DNA from: Rickettsiales bacterium
Lineage (GTDB): Bacteria; Pseudomonadota; Alphaproteobacteria; Rickettsiales; UBA1997
DNA: 23,300 nt
Assembly (NCBI GenBank): GCA_031269065.1
Contig: JAIRWJ010000080.1
Location: 1 to 23,300 of the forward strand
Direction of reading: 5' to 3'
Shown piece after piece: positions 1 to 7,905 of the stretch; position 1 is the first letter of the stretch, and each line of letters opens with the position of its first letter. The position numbers and the translations under genes are program-made. The notes below the pieces were generated by a model, which was given only the letters and a program-made list of their open reading frames with translations, ran no database searches and was not told where the DNA came from.

Positions 1-1
1 T

Positions 2-1459
2 AATAGATCATCTAGGCTCGTAAGAAAAAAACGAGGGCTAGAAGGAAAAGGAACAATTCTGTGGCCAAATGGAATTGGCTACGAAGGACTATTTGAGAAC
101 AATTTGATAAAAAACAATCCAAACGGGAAGCTGATTCTTTTTCCAGAGGAAGATGGGTATACTGTAGAATTTCTAGATGCCGGATATGCCTTTCCCAATG
201 CATATTACTTCAACAATACTAGCTACGACAGTGAAAATAAACTACTTAGATTTGCTGACGGAGACATCTTCAAGGGAATTTCTAGTGAGAATACCAAAGG
301 AATTTTTCTATCTAGGAGTGGTACCGAAGTTGAAGATACACTTAGAAATGTTCTTGTGGGAAAAATGGAAGAGGAAGAGAAAATTAGAAAATCAGATCCT
401 AAGAAGGAGACGAAATTCATTCTACTTGGCAGAGGTGAGGACAATGTCATAGAATTAAAGGGAAACTATAGAGAAAATAAAAAAATGCTAGAAAAAGCAG
501 CTATCAATGAATATGTGGCAGATTCCTATTCCAAAGATGATGGAGAGGTGATACTCACATTCGACAATGGAGACACTTTTGTTGGAAATTTGGGAACAGA
601 AGCTAGAGGAACCTACACTTTCAAAAATGGCACTGTGGTCGAAAATGAACTACTCAGTACTGTTATGGAAAACATGGAGGAGAAAAGAAGGGTAAATAGG
701 AAAAAGGAAGAAAATATTCTTATACTGAGAAATATCTTTAGTGTTAGCATTACAAGAATTATCAAAGGTGATGGATACATGCTATTCGGGATGTCAAATG
801 GATACGAATATATTCTGGGAAATGGTGCTATATTGGAAAACAATGGAGAAGAAGTACTTGTCCAGGCTATCAGCGGAACTGCAGACGGAACAGCACCAAG
901 GATTGAGTTCACTGATAAATTTTCCGAGGAAATGGAAAAAATAGGAGTAGAGAACTCCGTCGAATTGCTAGATGGAATCTATGGTTCTAACCCCTATCGG
1001 TGTTTTGGCAACATCTGCATCTATGTTCCCTCTAGCAAAGGAGACTCACTGTATCTAGGGGACTACAGAGCAAAGGTGGATGCAGATACCTCCCTTGTGA
1101 CCATGGAGCCATATGGATATGGGTTTCACATCCTACCAGATGGAAATGTTCTCATAGTCAATGGGGAAAAAGCTGAAGAGGCAGAAGAAATATTTCTGTA
1201 CAGCAGGTATGGACTAGCGGTTCTAAATGGCACCCCAGTGATCATAGACGAAGAGAATTACGAGGAGAAACAGGAAGGTGCAGCACCAATTGAAGACTTT
1301 TCTGCTGCAGAAGAGCCCGAAGATAAGATGGAGGAAAAAACTCTTTTGCAGACAGCAACAACCTATGCATGGAAAATGAATGGCTGTGCAACATCTCCTC
1401 TGGAAGATGGCATAGAATGTACCTATTGCTCCGAAGAGGAGGAAAACCGGAGTAAATAA
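2..1459 (+). CDS. MORN-repeat-like protein, 5' end outside the window
   Basis: The frame is open from base 2, so the gene starts upstream of the window; an internal TTG at 104 is not a convincing start. The first visible residues contain a MORN-type hairpin (GKGTILWPNG then YEGLF), lying before that TTG. Two further related units occur at about bases 242-391 and 548-703. Each has a DGD/NGD-F-G hairpin, a GT-VE turn and a charged MEE helix, so they look like an internal duplication of about 50 residues. No enzyme motif is visible. The C-terminal 80 residues are rich in Glu and carry three Cys. MORN repeats usually act as lipid- or protein-binding scaffolds; the role here is unknown. The stop is TAA. 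A perfect hairpin downstream separates the gene from convergent glmU. MORN assignment is moderately sure; function is not assigned. Confidence 0.7.
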   Translation, partial: NRSSRLVRKKRGLEGKGTILWPNGIGYEGLFENNLIKNNPNGKLILFPEEDGYTVEFLDAGYAFPNAYYFNNTSYDSENKLLRFADGDIFKGISSENTKGIFLSRSGTEVEDTLRNVLVGKMEEEEKIRKSDPKKETKFILLGRGEDNVIELKGNYRENKKMLEKAAINEYVADSYSKDDGEVILTFDNGDTFVGNLGTEARGTYTFKNGTVVENELLSTVMENMEEKRRVNRKKEENILILRNIFSVSITRIIKGDGYMLFGMSNGYEYILGNGAILENNGEEVLVQAISGTADGTAPRIEFTDKFSEEMEKIGVENSVELLDGIYGSNPYRCFGNICIYVPSSKGDSLYLGDYRAKVDADTSLVTMEPYGYGFHILPDGNVLIVNGEKAEEAEEIFLYSRYGLAVLNGTPVIIDEENYEEKQEGAAPIEDFSAAEEPEDKMEEKTLLQTATTYAWKMNGCATSPLEDGIECTYCSEEEENRSK

Positions 1460-1527
1460 AAGGAATGGCTTCTGCCGCAGCTAGAAACCAGCTAACCTTA
1501 TTTTTTAACCGGTGAGGAAGTTTCAAA

Positions 1528-1552
1528 GCCCGGAAGATCCTATCTTCCGGGC
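1528..1552. terminator. Perfect 11-bp hairpin between convergent genes
   Basis: GCCCGGAAGAT and its exact complement ATCTTCCGGGC are separated by the 3-nt loop CCT. The element lies between the MORN-protein stop and the glmU stop, where a bidirectional terminator is expected. In the glmU direction it is followed only by TTT, and in the plus direction by no T-run, so the intrinsic terminator is not canonical. Two smaller hairpins lie just beyond it (ATCGG-GAT-CCGAT at 1553-1565 and ATCCC-CTA-GGGAT at 1575-1587, the latter overlapping the glmU stop). Confidence 0.65.
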
Positions 1553-1579
1553 ATCGGGATCCGATAAGAAAAAGATCCC

Positions 1580-2929
1580 CTAGGGATTTAGTGACCCACT
1601 GTGTTTAGCCCGATATTTCGTCATCCCTCCGGTCAAAATTTTTTGTTCGGCTCTCGCTATTATTAGGGAATCGCTGTCAGCACCTTTTGTGATAACGCTG
1701 CCGGCAGCTGTCAGTGTATTTTCGCCAATTTCTATGGGAGCCACCATGGTCGTGTTAGAACCTATAAAGGAGTTTTTGCCAATCTTTGTTTTGAATTTTG
1801 AGTAGCCATCGTAGTTGCAAGTTATGGTGCCAGCCCCAACGTTCGTGTTCTCCCCTATCTCCGCGTCACCTATATAGGAAAGGTGACTAACTTTTGTCTC
1901 TTCCCCAATCATAGATTCTTTTACTTCGCAAAAATTTCCAATTCTAGAGTTTTTGCCTATAGTGCTTTTTGGTCTGATCCGGGCAAAGGGTCCGATGATG
2001 GATCCGCTCCTTATCTCGCATCCTTCTAGGTAGGAAAAAGATTTTATCTGAACGTCTTCGTGTATCTTGACACCATTCATAAACATAACATTTGGTTCTA
2101 TGGTCACGTCTTTTTTTATCTCTGTATCGTGGGAAAAAAACACTGAGCTCGGATCCACCAAAGTAACTCCTCGGGCCATGAATTCATTCCTTCGTGTTTC
2201 CTGAAATATGCGCTCCGCGCTTGCTAACTCTTTCTGGGAATTTATTCCTTGAACCTCTTCTTCCTCCACCAAAACATAGCCACATCGACAATTCTGGCTA
2301 GGGGCTATTTTTATAATATCTGTTAGATAGTATTCTTTCGTTATATTATTATTTTTAACAAAATTGATAAGTCGCTCCAGTAATATCCGATCCTTGACGG
2401 CATATATCCCACCGTTGCAGAGAGAGCTGTTTCTCAGGGTATCTGGAGCATCCTTGTATTCTGTAATGCCAGCTAGCGCTCCGTTAGCCCCTAGCACCAG
2501 CCGACCGTACTCATTTTTGGTGTTTTTTGTATGGAAAGCTAGTACGACTAGACCATCACCTGTTTTTTCCAGAGTCTCTAGCATTTTTCTATAGGTCACT
2601 TCTCTGACCAGGGGAACGTCACAATAGGTCACTAGCACTGCGGCATCGTTGCCGTCTAGTGCTCCCAGACCAACCCGGGTGGCATTGGCTGTGCCGTTTA
2701 TTTCCGTCTGGATGATGGTTTTTACATTTTTGGGAATAACGGCTTTTATTCCTTTTTCATTATCCTCGGACACAACCAGCACAATTTTACCGACATTCAC
2801 GGCCTCCAGAGTTTTCACAACGTGATTCACGATTTCTAGTCCTGCAATTTTATGTAGTACCTTCGGTCTGCCGGACTTCATTCTGGAACCTCTACCGGCA
2901 CACAGAACCACTGCCACTGGGTCACTCAT
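1580..2929 (-). CDS. glmU: Bifunctional GlcNAc-1-P uridyltransferase / GlcN-1-P acetyltransferase
   Basis: GlmU makes UDP-GlcNAc, the first committed precursor for peptidoglycan and LPS, by acetylating glucosamine-1-phosphate and transferring UMP to it. The N-terminal half shows the nucleotidyltransferase signature LCAGRGSRM followed by RPKVLH, the metal/uridine loop YCDVPLV and NGGIYAV. The C-terminal half is a left-handed beta helix of hexapeptide turns ending in GAGTITCNYDG, SFIGSNTTMVAP and LTAAGSVIT, which carry the acetyl-transfer site. I chose the ATG at 2929, giving 449 residues (E. coli has 456), because MSDPVAVVLCAG matches the family start; a TTG at 2977 would add 16 residues without similarity. 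It is divergent from the acidic membrane protein gene and convergent with the MORN gene. The stop is TAG. Confidence 0.97.
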   Translation of the reverse strand: MSDPVAVVLCAGRGSRMKSGRPKVLHKIAGLEIVNHVVKTLEAVNVGKIVLVVSEDNEKGIKAVIPKNVKTIIQTEINGTANATRVGLGALDGNDAAVLVTYCDVPLVREVTYRKMLETLEKTGDGLVVLAFHTKNTKNEYGRLVLGANGALAGITEYKDAPDTLRNSSLCNGGIYAVKDRILLERLINFVKNNNITKEYYLTDIIKIAPSQNCRCGYVLVEEEEVQGINSQKELASAERIFQETRRNEFMARGVTLVDPSSVFFSHDTEIKKDVTIEPNVMFMNGVKIHEDVQIKSFSYLEGCEIRSGSIIGPFARIRPKSTIGKNSRIGNFCEVKESMIGEETKVSHLSYIGDAEIGENTNVGAGTITCNYDGYSKFKTKIGKNSFIGSNTTMVAPIEIGENTLTAAGSVITKGADSDSLIIARAEQKILTGGMTKYRAKHSGSLNP

Positions 2930-2945
2930 AATAATTCTATCATTC

Positions 2946-2982
2946 TTGAAAAAATAAATATCCAGTCTACTATCCAAGTAGA
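2946..2982 (+). promoter_or_regulatory. Putative promoter with overlapping inverted repeat in a divergent spacer
   Basis: TTGAAA (2946-2951), a 16-nt spacer and TACTAT (2968-2973) form a sigma70-like promoter pointing at the gene at 3002. The inverted repeat TCTACT-ATCCA-AGTAGA (2966-2982) overlaps the -10 and could be an operator serving both divergent genes. This is pattern matching only. Confidence 0.4.
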
Positions 2983-3001
2983 ACTAAGGCTTTTATGTCA
3001 C

Positions 3002-3952
3002 ATGTTGGTTTTATTTTCAAGTCTGCTATTCTGTTTTTTACTTCTGGTTACACTAGAGTTTAACTGTTGCCGTAAAAAAGAGTACATCGAAATACACCAT
3101 AGTGGTTCTGGCATGAATATTGGCGACCATGCGGACTCCATTGATGCTAAGATGAATGATATAGTTAAATTGCTAAAATTTGACACAGTGGCCGGGCTAG
3201 CTTCAAAGTTCGAGGCAGTTGGGAAAACAGTGTTTGAAAGAGTCGCTGAATCTGGCGCGAAAGTAGATGGCCATCTGGGCGATCTGACTGATGAGCTGAA
3301 AGCCCTTAGAGACGCTGTGGAGGTTAGTCTTTCTTCGCTGACCTCTGGTTCTCCGGTTCCCGAAGGTTCTAGTCTGAGGCCAGGTAATTCCGGAAAATTA
3401 GAGGAAATAGTTGATAAAATCGATGGTCTAGAGCAAAGGCTGGGCGAATTTGGCGATAATCTGTTGAGTCTGATGGATAAAATCGAAATAATTGAACAAA
3501 AATTCACTGCCGGTGCCATTGTAAATCATTCCGATAAAAGCAATGGAGAGGAAAATAATGAGGAGGAAAGTAGCAGCAGTGAAGAAGAGAGTGAGGAGGA
3601 AAGTAGTAGCAGCGAAGAAGTGGAATATGAGGAGAAAAATGAAGAAAAAAGCAGCGAAAAAGAGGATACCAACGAAGAAAGTAGCGAAGAAGAGAATGGA
3701 GAGGAGGAGGAAAAGGAAGAGAAAGATAGCGAAGAGGAAGAAAATAAGGAAGAGAGTGTTGAAGGCAGCAAAAAAGAGGACGATAACGAAGAAGGAGGTG
3801 AGGAAGGAAAAAAGGAAGAAGAGAGCAAAATCGAAAATAGCGACGAAAATATGGGCGAGCCCAATGGAAGTGGACCCAATGAGGAACTGATGAAAAAAAT
3901 TAGAAATCTGAAAGAAAAGTTAAATGTTTCTAAGGAGAATTCCGAGAGCTAG
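3002..3952 (+). CDS. Membrane-anchored Ser/Glu-rich low-complexity protein
   Basis: I do not recognise a family for this 316-residue protein. Residues 1-20 are a hydrophobic segment with no N-terminal charge, immediately followed by NCCRKK. By the positive-inside rule this favours a single anchor with the long C-terminal part in the cytoplasm, though a cleaved signal cannot be excluded. Residues about 35-175 look helical, with heptad-like stretches (VDKIDGLEQRLGEF) suggesting coiled coil. Residues about 180-275 are almost only Glu, Ser, Lys and Asn, with runs of the type EESSSSEEE. The last 35 residues form a short charged helix after a PNGSGPN linker. The DNA of the acidic part is a purine-rich imperfect repeat. 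The gene starts 72 bp from glmU in divergent orientation and ends 5 bp from the folKP stop. The ATG at 3002 is the only sensible start. Confidence 0.75.
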   Translation: MLVLFSSLLFCFLLLVTLEFNCCRKKEYIEIHHSGSGMNIGDHADSIDAKMNDIVKLLKFDTVAGLASKFEAVGKTVFERVAESGAKVDGHLGDLTDELKALRDAVEVSLSSLTSGSPVPEGSSLRPGNSGKLEEIVDKIDGLEQRLGEFGDNLLSLMDKIEIIEQKFTAGAIVNHSDKSNGEENNEEESSSSEEESEEESSSSEEVEYEEKNEEKSSEKEDTNEESSEEENGEEEEKEEKDSEEEENKEESVEGSKKEDDNEEGGEEGKKEEESKIENSDENMGEPNGSGPNEELMKKIRNLKEKLNVSKENSES

Positions 3953-3957
3953 ATGAA

Positions 3958-5232
3958 CTAAGTTTTTTGTCTATCTATGAACTGGTTTTCCGCATGGCCC
4001 TGGGCTAGCAAAGCTTTCATGTGTTCCAGAGGCGTGTGCACCCTCAAAATATCAACGTTCTTTGCGAGTTTAAGTGATAGGGCAAGTGTTTCTAGGTCGC
4101 GCCGCTCTGGTTCTGCACTGGTGAATATTTTCATGAAGGATTTTCTCGAATGTCCAAGCATTAGTTTGAATCCGAATCTGTGGAAATAATCAATGTTTTG
4201 CAGTATTTTTAGACTCTGGGAAGCTGTCTTTCCAAATCCCAGGCCAACATCGAATATTAGTTGGTTTCTATCGATATCTAGCCTGTCGAAGGTGCTGGCT
4301 CTACTCTCGATCCATTTCCCGATTTCTTCTAGTACATTACCATTGACGGTAACTTCCTTTCTTGTCGGAATGCCTAGATTATGCATAAAAGCAAATCTTA
4401 TATTTTTGTGATTTTTGGCCAGACCCAGCATTCTTTCATCCCCGAGGCCGCTCACATCGTTGACCATGTCAAAACCGTTTGCTAGAGCAAGTTCGGCTGT
4501 TCCCGGATGGTAGGTATCTATGCTGAGCAGGGGCCTGAAATGGCCGAAGGTCCTATTCCGAATATATTCGAAAATCGGCTCCAGTCTTTTGATTTCCTCT
4601 TCCTCGGACAGTGGCTGGGAATCAGGATTTGATGATTCGGCGCCTATATCTAAAATGGGAACATTTTCCTTTTCCCAGAGTTCAAAGATTTCTACGAAGG
4701 ACTGAATATTGTTGTATCTGCCGCCATCTGAAAAGGAGTCTGGAGTTACATTTATTACTCCCATAGGTAGTGGCTGGTGGGACTGGCTATAGTAATTTCC
4801 AGCTTTCTCCGGGTAAACAAATGACAGCGGATCCATGACGAAGCTCCTATCATACATTCCTCTATGGGGAATGGTCAATTTTTCAGTGTTGATTCGCTGA
4901 TTTTTGTAAAACAGTATGTCTAGGTCAATGGCCCGAGGACCAAATTTTTTGCCGAAGTCTCGCCCCAGTTCGGCCTCTATGTTTTTACAGAGCCTAAGTA
5001 GGTCCTCTGGAGCTAGTTCTGTGTCAACCTTGATAACACAATTGTAGAACGGTCTGTTCCAGTCATCGGGGGATCCCTCCAGTAGAAGGGCCGGATTTGG
5101 GTATATGGGAGAGGTTTCTACAATTTTTATACCCCCCACCTGTAATTTACTAATGGCAGACACCAAGTTGTTTTTCCTATCCCCTTCGTTTGATCCGAGG
5201 GCCAGATAAACAAAATCATCATTTGAACGCAT
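3958..5232 (-). CDS. folKP: Fused HPPK-DHPS of folate synthesis
   Basis: One 424-residue chain carries both late pterin steps. Residues 1-145 are 6-hydroxymethyl-7,8-dihydropterin pyrophosphokinase (LALGSNEGDR, FYNCVIKVDT, and GPRAIDLDILFY with the two Mg-binding Asp). Residues 155-410 are dihydropteroate synthase (MGVINVTPDSFSDGG, DIGAESSNP, SIDTY, NDVSG, MHN, GFGKT, GHSRKSFM). The second pterin/pABA loop reads ESSNP where most DHPS have EST-R-PG, so the loop arginine is absent. The start is ATG at 5232 with AGGGAAG four bases upstream. The gene is last in the minus-strand run, 54 bp after fba, and a palindrome lies in that gap. The stop is TAG. Identity is firm; the effect of the loop change is inference. 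Confidence 0.95.
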   Translation of the reverse strand: MRSNDDFVYLALGSNEGDRKNNLVSAISKLQVGGIKIVETSPIYPNPALLLEGSPDDWNRPFYNCVIKVDTELAPEDLLRLCKNIEAELGRDFGKKFGPRAIDLDILFYKNQRINTEKLTIPHRGMYDRSFVMDPLSFVYPEKAGNYYSQSHQPLPMGVINVTPDSFSDGGRYNNIQSFVEIFELWEKENVPILDIGAESSNPDSQPLSEEEEIKRLEPIFEYIRNRTFGHFRPLLSIDTYHPGTAELALANGFDMVNDVSGLGDERMLGLAKNHKNIRFAFMHNLGIPTRKEVTVNGNVLEEIGKWIESRASTFDRLDIDRNQLIFDVGLGFGKTASQSLKILQNIDYFHRFGFKLMLGHSRKSFMKIFTSAEPERRDLETLALSLKLAKNVDILRVHTPLEHMKALLAQGHAENQFIDRQKT

Positions 5233-5241
5233 ACACTTCCC

Positions 5242-5261
5242 TATCTATATAGATAATTATC
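5242..5261. promoter_or_regulatory. Two overlapping palindromes upstream of folKP
   Basis: TATCTATATAGATA (5242-5255) is a perfect 14-nt palindrome, and GATAATTATC (5252-5261) is a perfect 10-nt palindrome overlapping it. Both lie in the 54-bp gap between fba and folKP, directly before the folKP ribosome binding site. They could be an operator, or an internal AT-rich promoter region. Function is unproven. Confidence 0.4.
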
Positions 5262-5286
5262 AAACCGTCCTGGCTATAGTCTCAGA

Positions 5287-6273
5287 CTACACTCTATTTG
5301 CAGAACCGAACACATTTTTGTTTTTTTCACTATACATATCTATCAGTCTCTCCCGAGCTTCGCCCAGGTAGTCCCGAGGATCGAATTTTTCCGGATTGTC
5401 CCATAAATACTTCCTCACCGCTGCTGTTGTGACAAGCCTACCGTCAGAGTCAACATTTATTTTGCACACAGACAGTCCCGCAGCTTTCATCAGTTGTTCT
5501 TCTGGTATACCAAAGGCCTTACCTACCCTTCCTCCGAATTTATTCAGAGTGCAAACCACATTCTGAGGTACTGACGAGGCACCATGGAGTACTATCGGAA
5601 AGCCGGGCAGTTTCTTGGAAATTTTTTCCAACAGATCGAATCTCAGTGGAGGTATGTCTTTCTCATCTTCGACCTTGAATTTATAAGCACCATGGGATGT
5701 TCCTATGGAAATGGCTAGAGAATCGACCCCGGTCTCACCAACGAAATGTTCCACATCCTCTGGCCTGGTATAGCTGGAGTTTTCCGCTGAAATTTCATCT
5801 TCTATACCAGAGAGCACACCTAGCTCGCCCTCGACGGTCACATCCCACCCGTGGGCGAAGTTTACAACCTTCTGGGTTAGCTCTATGTTTTTCTTCTGCT
5901 CTAGACTCGAACCATCTATCATTACAGACGAGAAGCCATTTTCTACGCACTCTCTGCAGATTTCGAAATTCGCTCCATGGTCGAGATGCAGTGCCATAGG
6001 TATTTCCTTCAGTTTTAGCTCTCCGGCCAGTCTTCTCATCATATCCACAGCGCCTTTGGCCATGTTTCTCAGCAGATCGGCGTCAGCATATTTTCTGGCA
6101 CCGGCGGAAACCTGCAGTATAACTGGGGATTGGGTTTTTAGACAAGCCAGAGTTATGGCCTGAATCTGCTCCATATTGTTAAAATTGGAGGCTGGAACAG
6201 CATAGCCGCCTTCGTAGGCCTTTTCCAGCATTTGTCGAGTGTTGACAAAACCTAAATCCCTATATTTTATCAT
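5287..6273 (-). CDS. fba: Class II fructose-bisphosphate aldolase
   Basis: The enzyme cleaves fructose-1,6-bisphosphate to glyceraldehyde-3-phosphate and dihydroxyacetone phosphate in a zinc-dependent reaction, and runs in reverse in gluconeogenesis. Visible family motifs are YAVPASNFNN near the start, ALHLDHG (catalytic Asp98 and zinc His99), the EGELG glutamate, GTSHGAYK, LHGASSVP with the zinc-ligand His, and NVDSDGR for phosphate binding. The 328-residue length and the long insert between EGELG and GTSHG fit the subtype I know mainly from Bacteroidetes, spirochaetes and fusobacteria rather than the usual alphaproteobacterial form, so horizontal origin is possible (inference). Start is ATG at 6273, 25 bp after the uppP stop. 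The stop is TAG. Confidence 0.95.
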   Translation of the reverse strand: MIKYRDLGFVNTRQMLEKAYEGGYAVPASNFNNMEQIQAITLACLKTQSPVILQVSAGARKYADADLLRNMAKGAVDMMRRLAGELKLKEIPMALHLDHGANFEICRECVENGFSSVMIDGSSLEQKKNIELTQKVVNFAHGWDVTVEGELGVLSGIEDEISAENSSYTRPEDVEHFVGETGVDSLAISIGTSHGAYKFKVEDEKDIPPLRFDLLEKISKKLPGFPIVLHGASSVPQNVVCTLNKFGGRVGKAFGIPEEQLMKAAGLSVCKINVDSDGRLVTTAAVRKYLWDNPEKFDPRDYLGEARERLIDMYSEKNKNVFGSANRV

Positions 6274-6298
6274 ATAAATCTAAACAATTCTGTAAAAT

Positions 6299-7105
6299 CT
6301 AAAAAAACAGCAAAGTGATTAGTCCCAGCATTATCCTGTAATAGCCAAAGATACTCAGCTTGCGGCTCTTCAGAAACTCTAGCATCCTTTCTACAAAAAA
6401 CAACGAAAATACTATGCTAATTCCAAGGTAGCCAAAAAAGTTATAAAAATCAAAAACTCCCACTTTCCCAACTTCTCCAAGAAGATCAAAGAGAGAGCCG
6501 GCAATACCTACTGGAATTGAAATAAAAAACGAAAAGTCAACAGCAACGTCTCGAGCCAGCCCTAGAAGCAGAGCACTGCCCAGAGTACAGGCTGACCGGG
6601 ACACGCCCGGCAGGATGGAAATCATCTGTCCCAGGCCTATCCGGTACATGTCTCTGGGTTCTATTTTTTCTAGCGAATTCAGCTCTAGAGGAAGGGTTTT
6701 CTTTTTGTCTAGGTGATTTTCAGTAAATATTAGGAATACACCACCAATAATTAGGAACAAGGCTATACTGCCACTAGAGTAAAGGTACTTTCTGATAGGC
6801 CCATGAAACAATGCACCCACCGCCAAAAATGGTAGACTCGTCAAAACTATGCTGTAGCAGAAGGACCTTGTTTCTCTATCTAAGAAAAAGTCTCTGATGA
6901 TTTTCCAAATAATTTGTCTGAAATGCAGGCAGAGGACCAAATCTATAGCTAGCTGGGAAATTGCTAGGAGTAGCCGGAGGTTTGTTCCTGTATCTAAGAA
7001 TCTGTTGATCAGGATGCTGTGAGCTGTTGAGGATATAGGCAGAAACTCAATAATCGTGTTTACAAACAACAGAGCCAGGGCACTTTTAAACTGTCTAAGC
7101 ACCAT
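6299..7105 (-). CDS. uppP: Undecaprenyl-diphosphatase
   Basis: This integral membrane phosphatase (BacA family) removes a phosphate from undecaprenyl pyrophosphate so the lipid carrier can be reused for peptidoglycan and other envelope polymers. The two diagnostic motifs are present: EFLPISSTAHSIL near the N terminus and PGVSRSACTLGSALLLGLAR in the middle. Both differ from the usual motif by Gly to Ala in one place (SSTGH, SRSGAT). The rest is a series of hydrophobic helices, and length (268 residues) is normal. I chose the ATG at 7105, which overlaps the TGA of the upstream gene as TGATG and implies translational coupling; a TTG one codon earlier is the alternative. The stop is TAG. Confidence 0.94.
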   Translation of the reverse strand: MVLRQFKSALALLFVNTIIEFLPISSTAHSILINRFLDTGTNLRLLLAISQLAIDLVLCLHFRQIIWKIIRDFFLDRETRSFCYSIVLTSLPFLAVGALFHGPIRKYLYSSGSIALFLIIGGVFLIFTENHLDKKKTLPLELNSLEKIEPRDMYRIGLGQMISILPGVSRSACTLGSALLLGLARDVAVDFSFFISIPVGIAGSLFDLLGEVGKVGVFDFYNFFGYLGISIVFSLFFVERMLEFLKSRKLSIFGYYRIMLGLITLLFF

Positions 7106-7623
7106 CAATCTCTGCAGAGCTGTTTCATCCTCTCATAGGCTCGTCCCAGTCCAAGATTCGAAAATGTATCTATGGTGTATTCTCCAGTTAGAGTTTCACC
7201 TCTGACCTTTATATCACCGCCATGTTCCAACATAGTTCCGATCAGAATATGGTCCTCCTTTACACTCCTATTCCAGGCCATCTTGCCCTTGGCAAGCATT
7301 CTAAACTGTTTGTTACCAACAGCCAGATAGACGCTACCATTTTTTTTATAGTCGTAGCCAGCAAACACACCAACCTCCATAACGCCACTAGATTTCGATA
7401 GAGTAATCATCAAATAGGGTGATTCTCTCTTTTGTCTATAGTTTCCGATATACATATCTGCCTTAGACAGGGTAACTATATAGCATTTTTTTTCCTCCCC
7501 CAAATCGTCTGTGTGATATACTATCCAGTCATAGTACTTGCCATCAGTTATAACGTTACTCCCACTAGCCGTACGCCCGAAGGCTACGGTTAGCAAAAGA
7601 AATAGTAGTAATGTTGAACGCAA
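7105..7623 (-). CDS. IalB-family (invasion-associated locus B) secreted protein
   Basis: The 172-residue product begins with a signal peptide (hydrophobic [12 protein letters not shown], likely cleavage near ASG) and should be periplasmic or surface exposed. The pattern DWIVYHTDD, a CYIV strand, [34 protein letters not shown] and the closing AYERMKQLC matches the IalB family, which is common in alphaproteobacteria and named for Bartonella invasion of erythrocytes; the molecular role is not settled. Two Cys (about 48 and 170) could form a disulphide. The only reasonable start is TTG at 7623, with no strong ribosome binding site. It is the first gene of the minus-strand run and overlaps uppP as TGATG. 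This is one of only two TGA stops in the window. Confidence 0.75.
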   Translation of the reverse strand: MRSTLLLFLLLTVAFGRTASGSNVITDGKYYDWIVYHTDDLGEEKKCYIVTLSKADMYIGNYRQKRESPYLMITLSKSSGVMEVGVFAGYDYKKNGSVYLAVGNKQFRMLAKGKMAWNRSVKEDHILIGTMLEHGGDIKVRGETLTGEYTIDTFSNLGLGRAYERMKQLCRD

Positions 7624-7641
7624 GTCTTGTCTTTTAAAAAA

Positions 7642-7668
7642 TTGTCAGTACACTGGCTACTGTATAGT
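7642..7668 (+). promoter_or_regulatory. Putative promoter of rpmG-bamE-era
   Basis: TTGTCA (7642-7647) and TATAGT (7663-7668), each one base from consensus, are separated by 15 nt and preceded at the -10 by TG. The spacer is shorter than ideal. It lies in the divergent spacer before rpmG. Confidence 0.4.
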
Positions 7669-7719
7669 CACGTTTTATTATTTCAAGCGTATTTTGTTTT
7701 TGTTTGGACGGGAATTGTT

Positions 7720-7905
7720 ATGGTTGAAAAGACAGCAAAGAAAAAGAGGGCAGCACTTCTGTTTAAGTTGGTTAGCAGTGCTGACACAGGCTATTTCTAC
7801 GTAGCCAGAAGAAATCCAAAAAAAAGGCCAAAAAAAATGGAGTTTTCTAAATATGATCCAGTCGTTAGGAAGCATGTCCCCTTCAAAGAGGCTAAGTTAG
7901 ACTAG
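7720..7905 (+). CDS. rpmG: 50S ribosomal protein L33
   Basis: The 61-residue basic protein reads [19 protein letters not shown], then [16 protein letters not shown], the standard L33 sequence of the large ribosomal subunit. It lacks the CxxC pairs of zinc-binding L33, so it is the zinc-independent form. ATG at 7720 is the family start, with GGACGGGAA upstream; the frame is open further 5' but that extension has no L33 similarity. It leads a rpmG-bamE-era cluster, with the next gene starting at once after its TAG. Confidence 0.96.
   Translation: MVEKTAKKKRAALLFKLVSSADTGYFYVARRNPKKRPKKMEFSKYDPVVRKHVPFKEAKLD

Noticed and set aside
3526..3879. A 117-codon Ser-rich frame on the minus strand
   Set aside because: It is the antisense of the Glu/Ser-rich tract of the plus-strand protein; GAA/GAG repeats always read as Ser/Leu/Phe on the other strand.
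7627..7719. 5' extension of rpmG from an upstream GTG
   Set aside because: L33 similarity begins at the ATG at 7720, and the extension would overlap the putative promoter.
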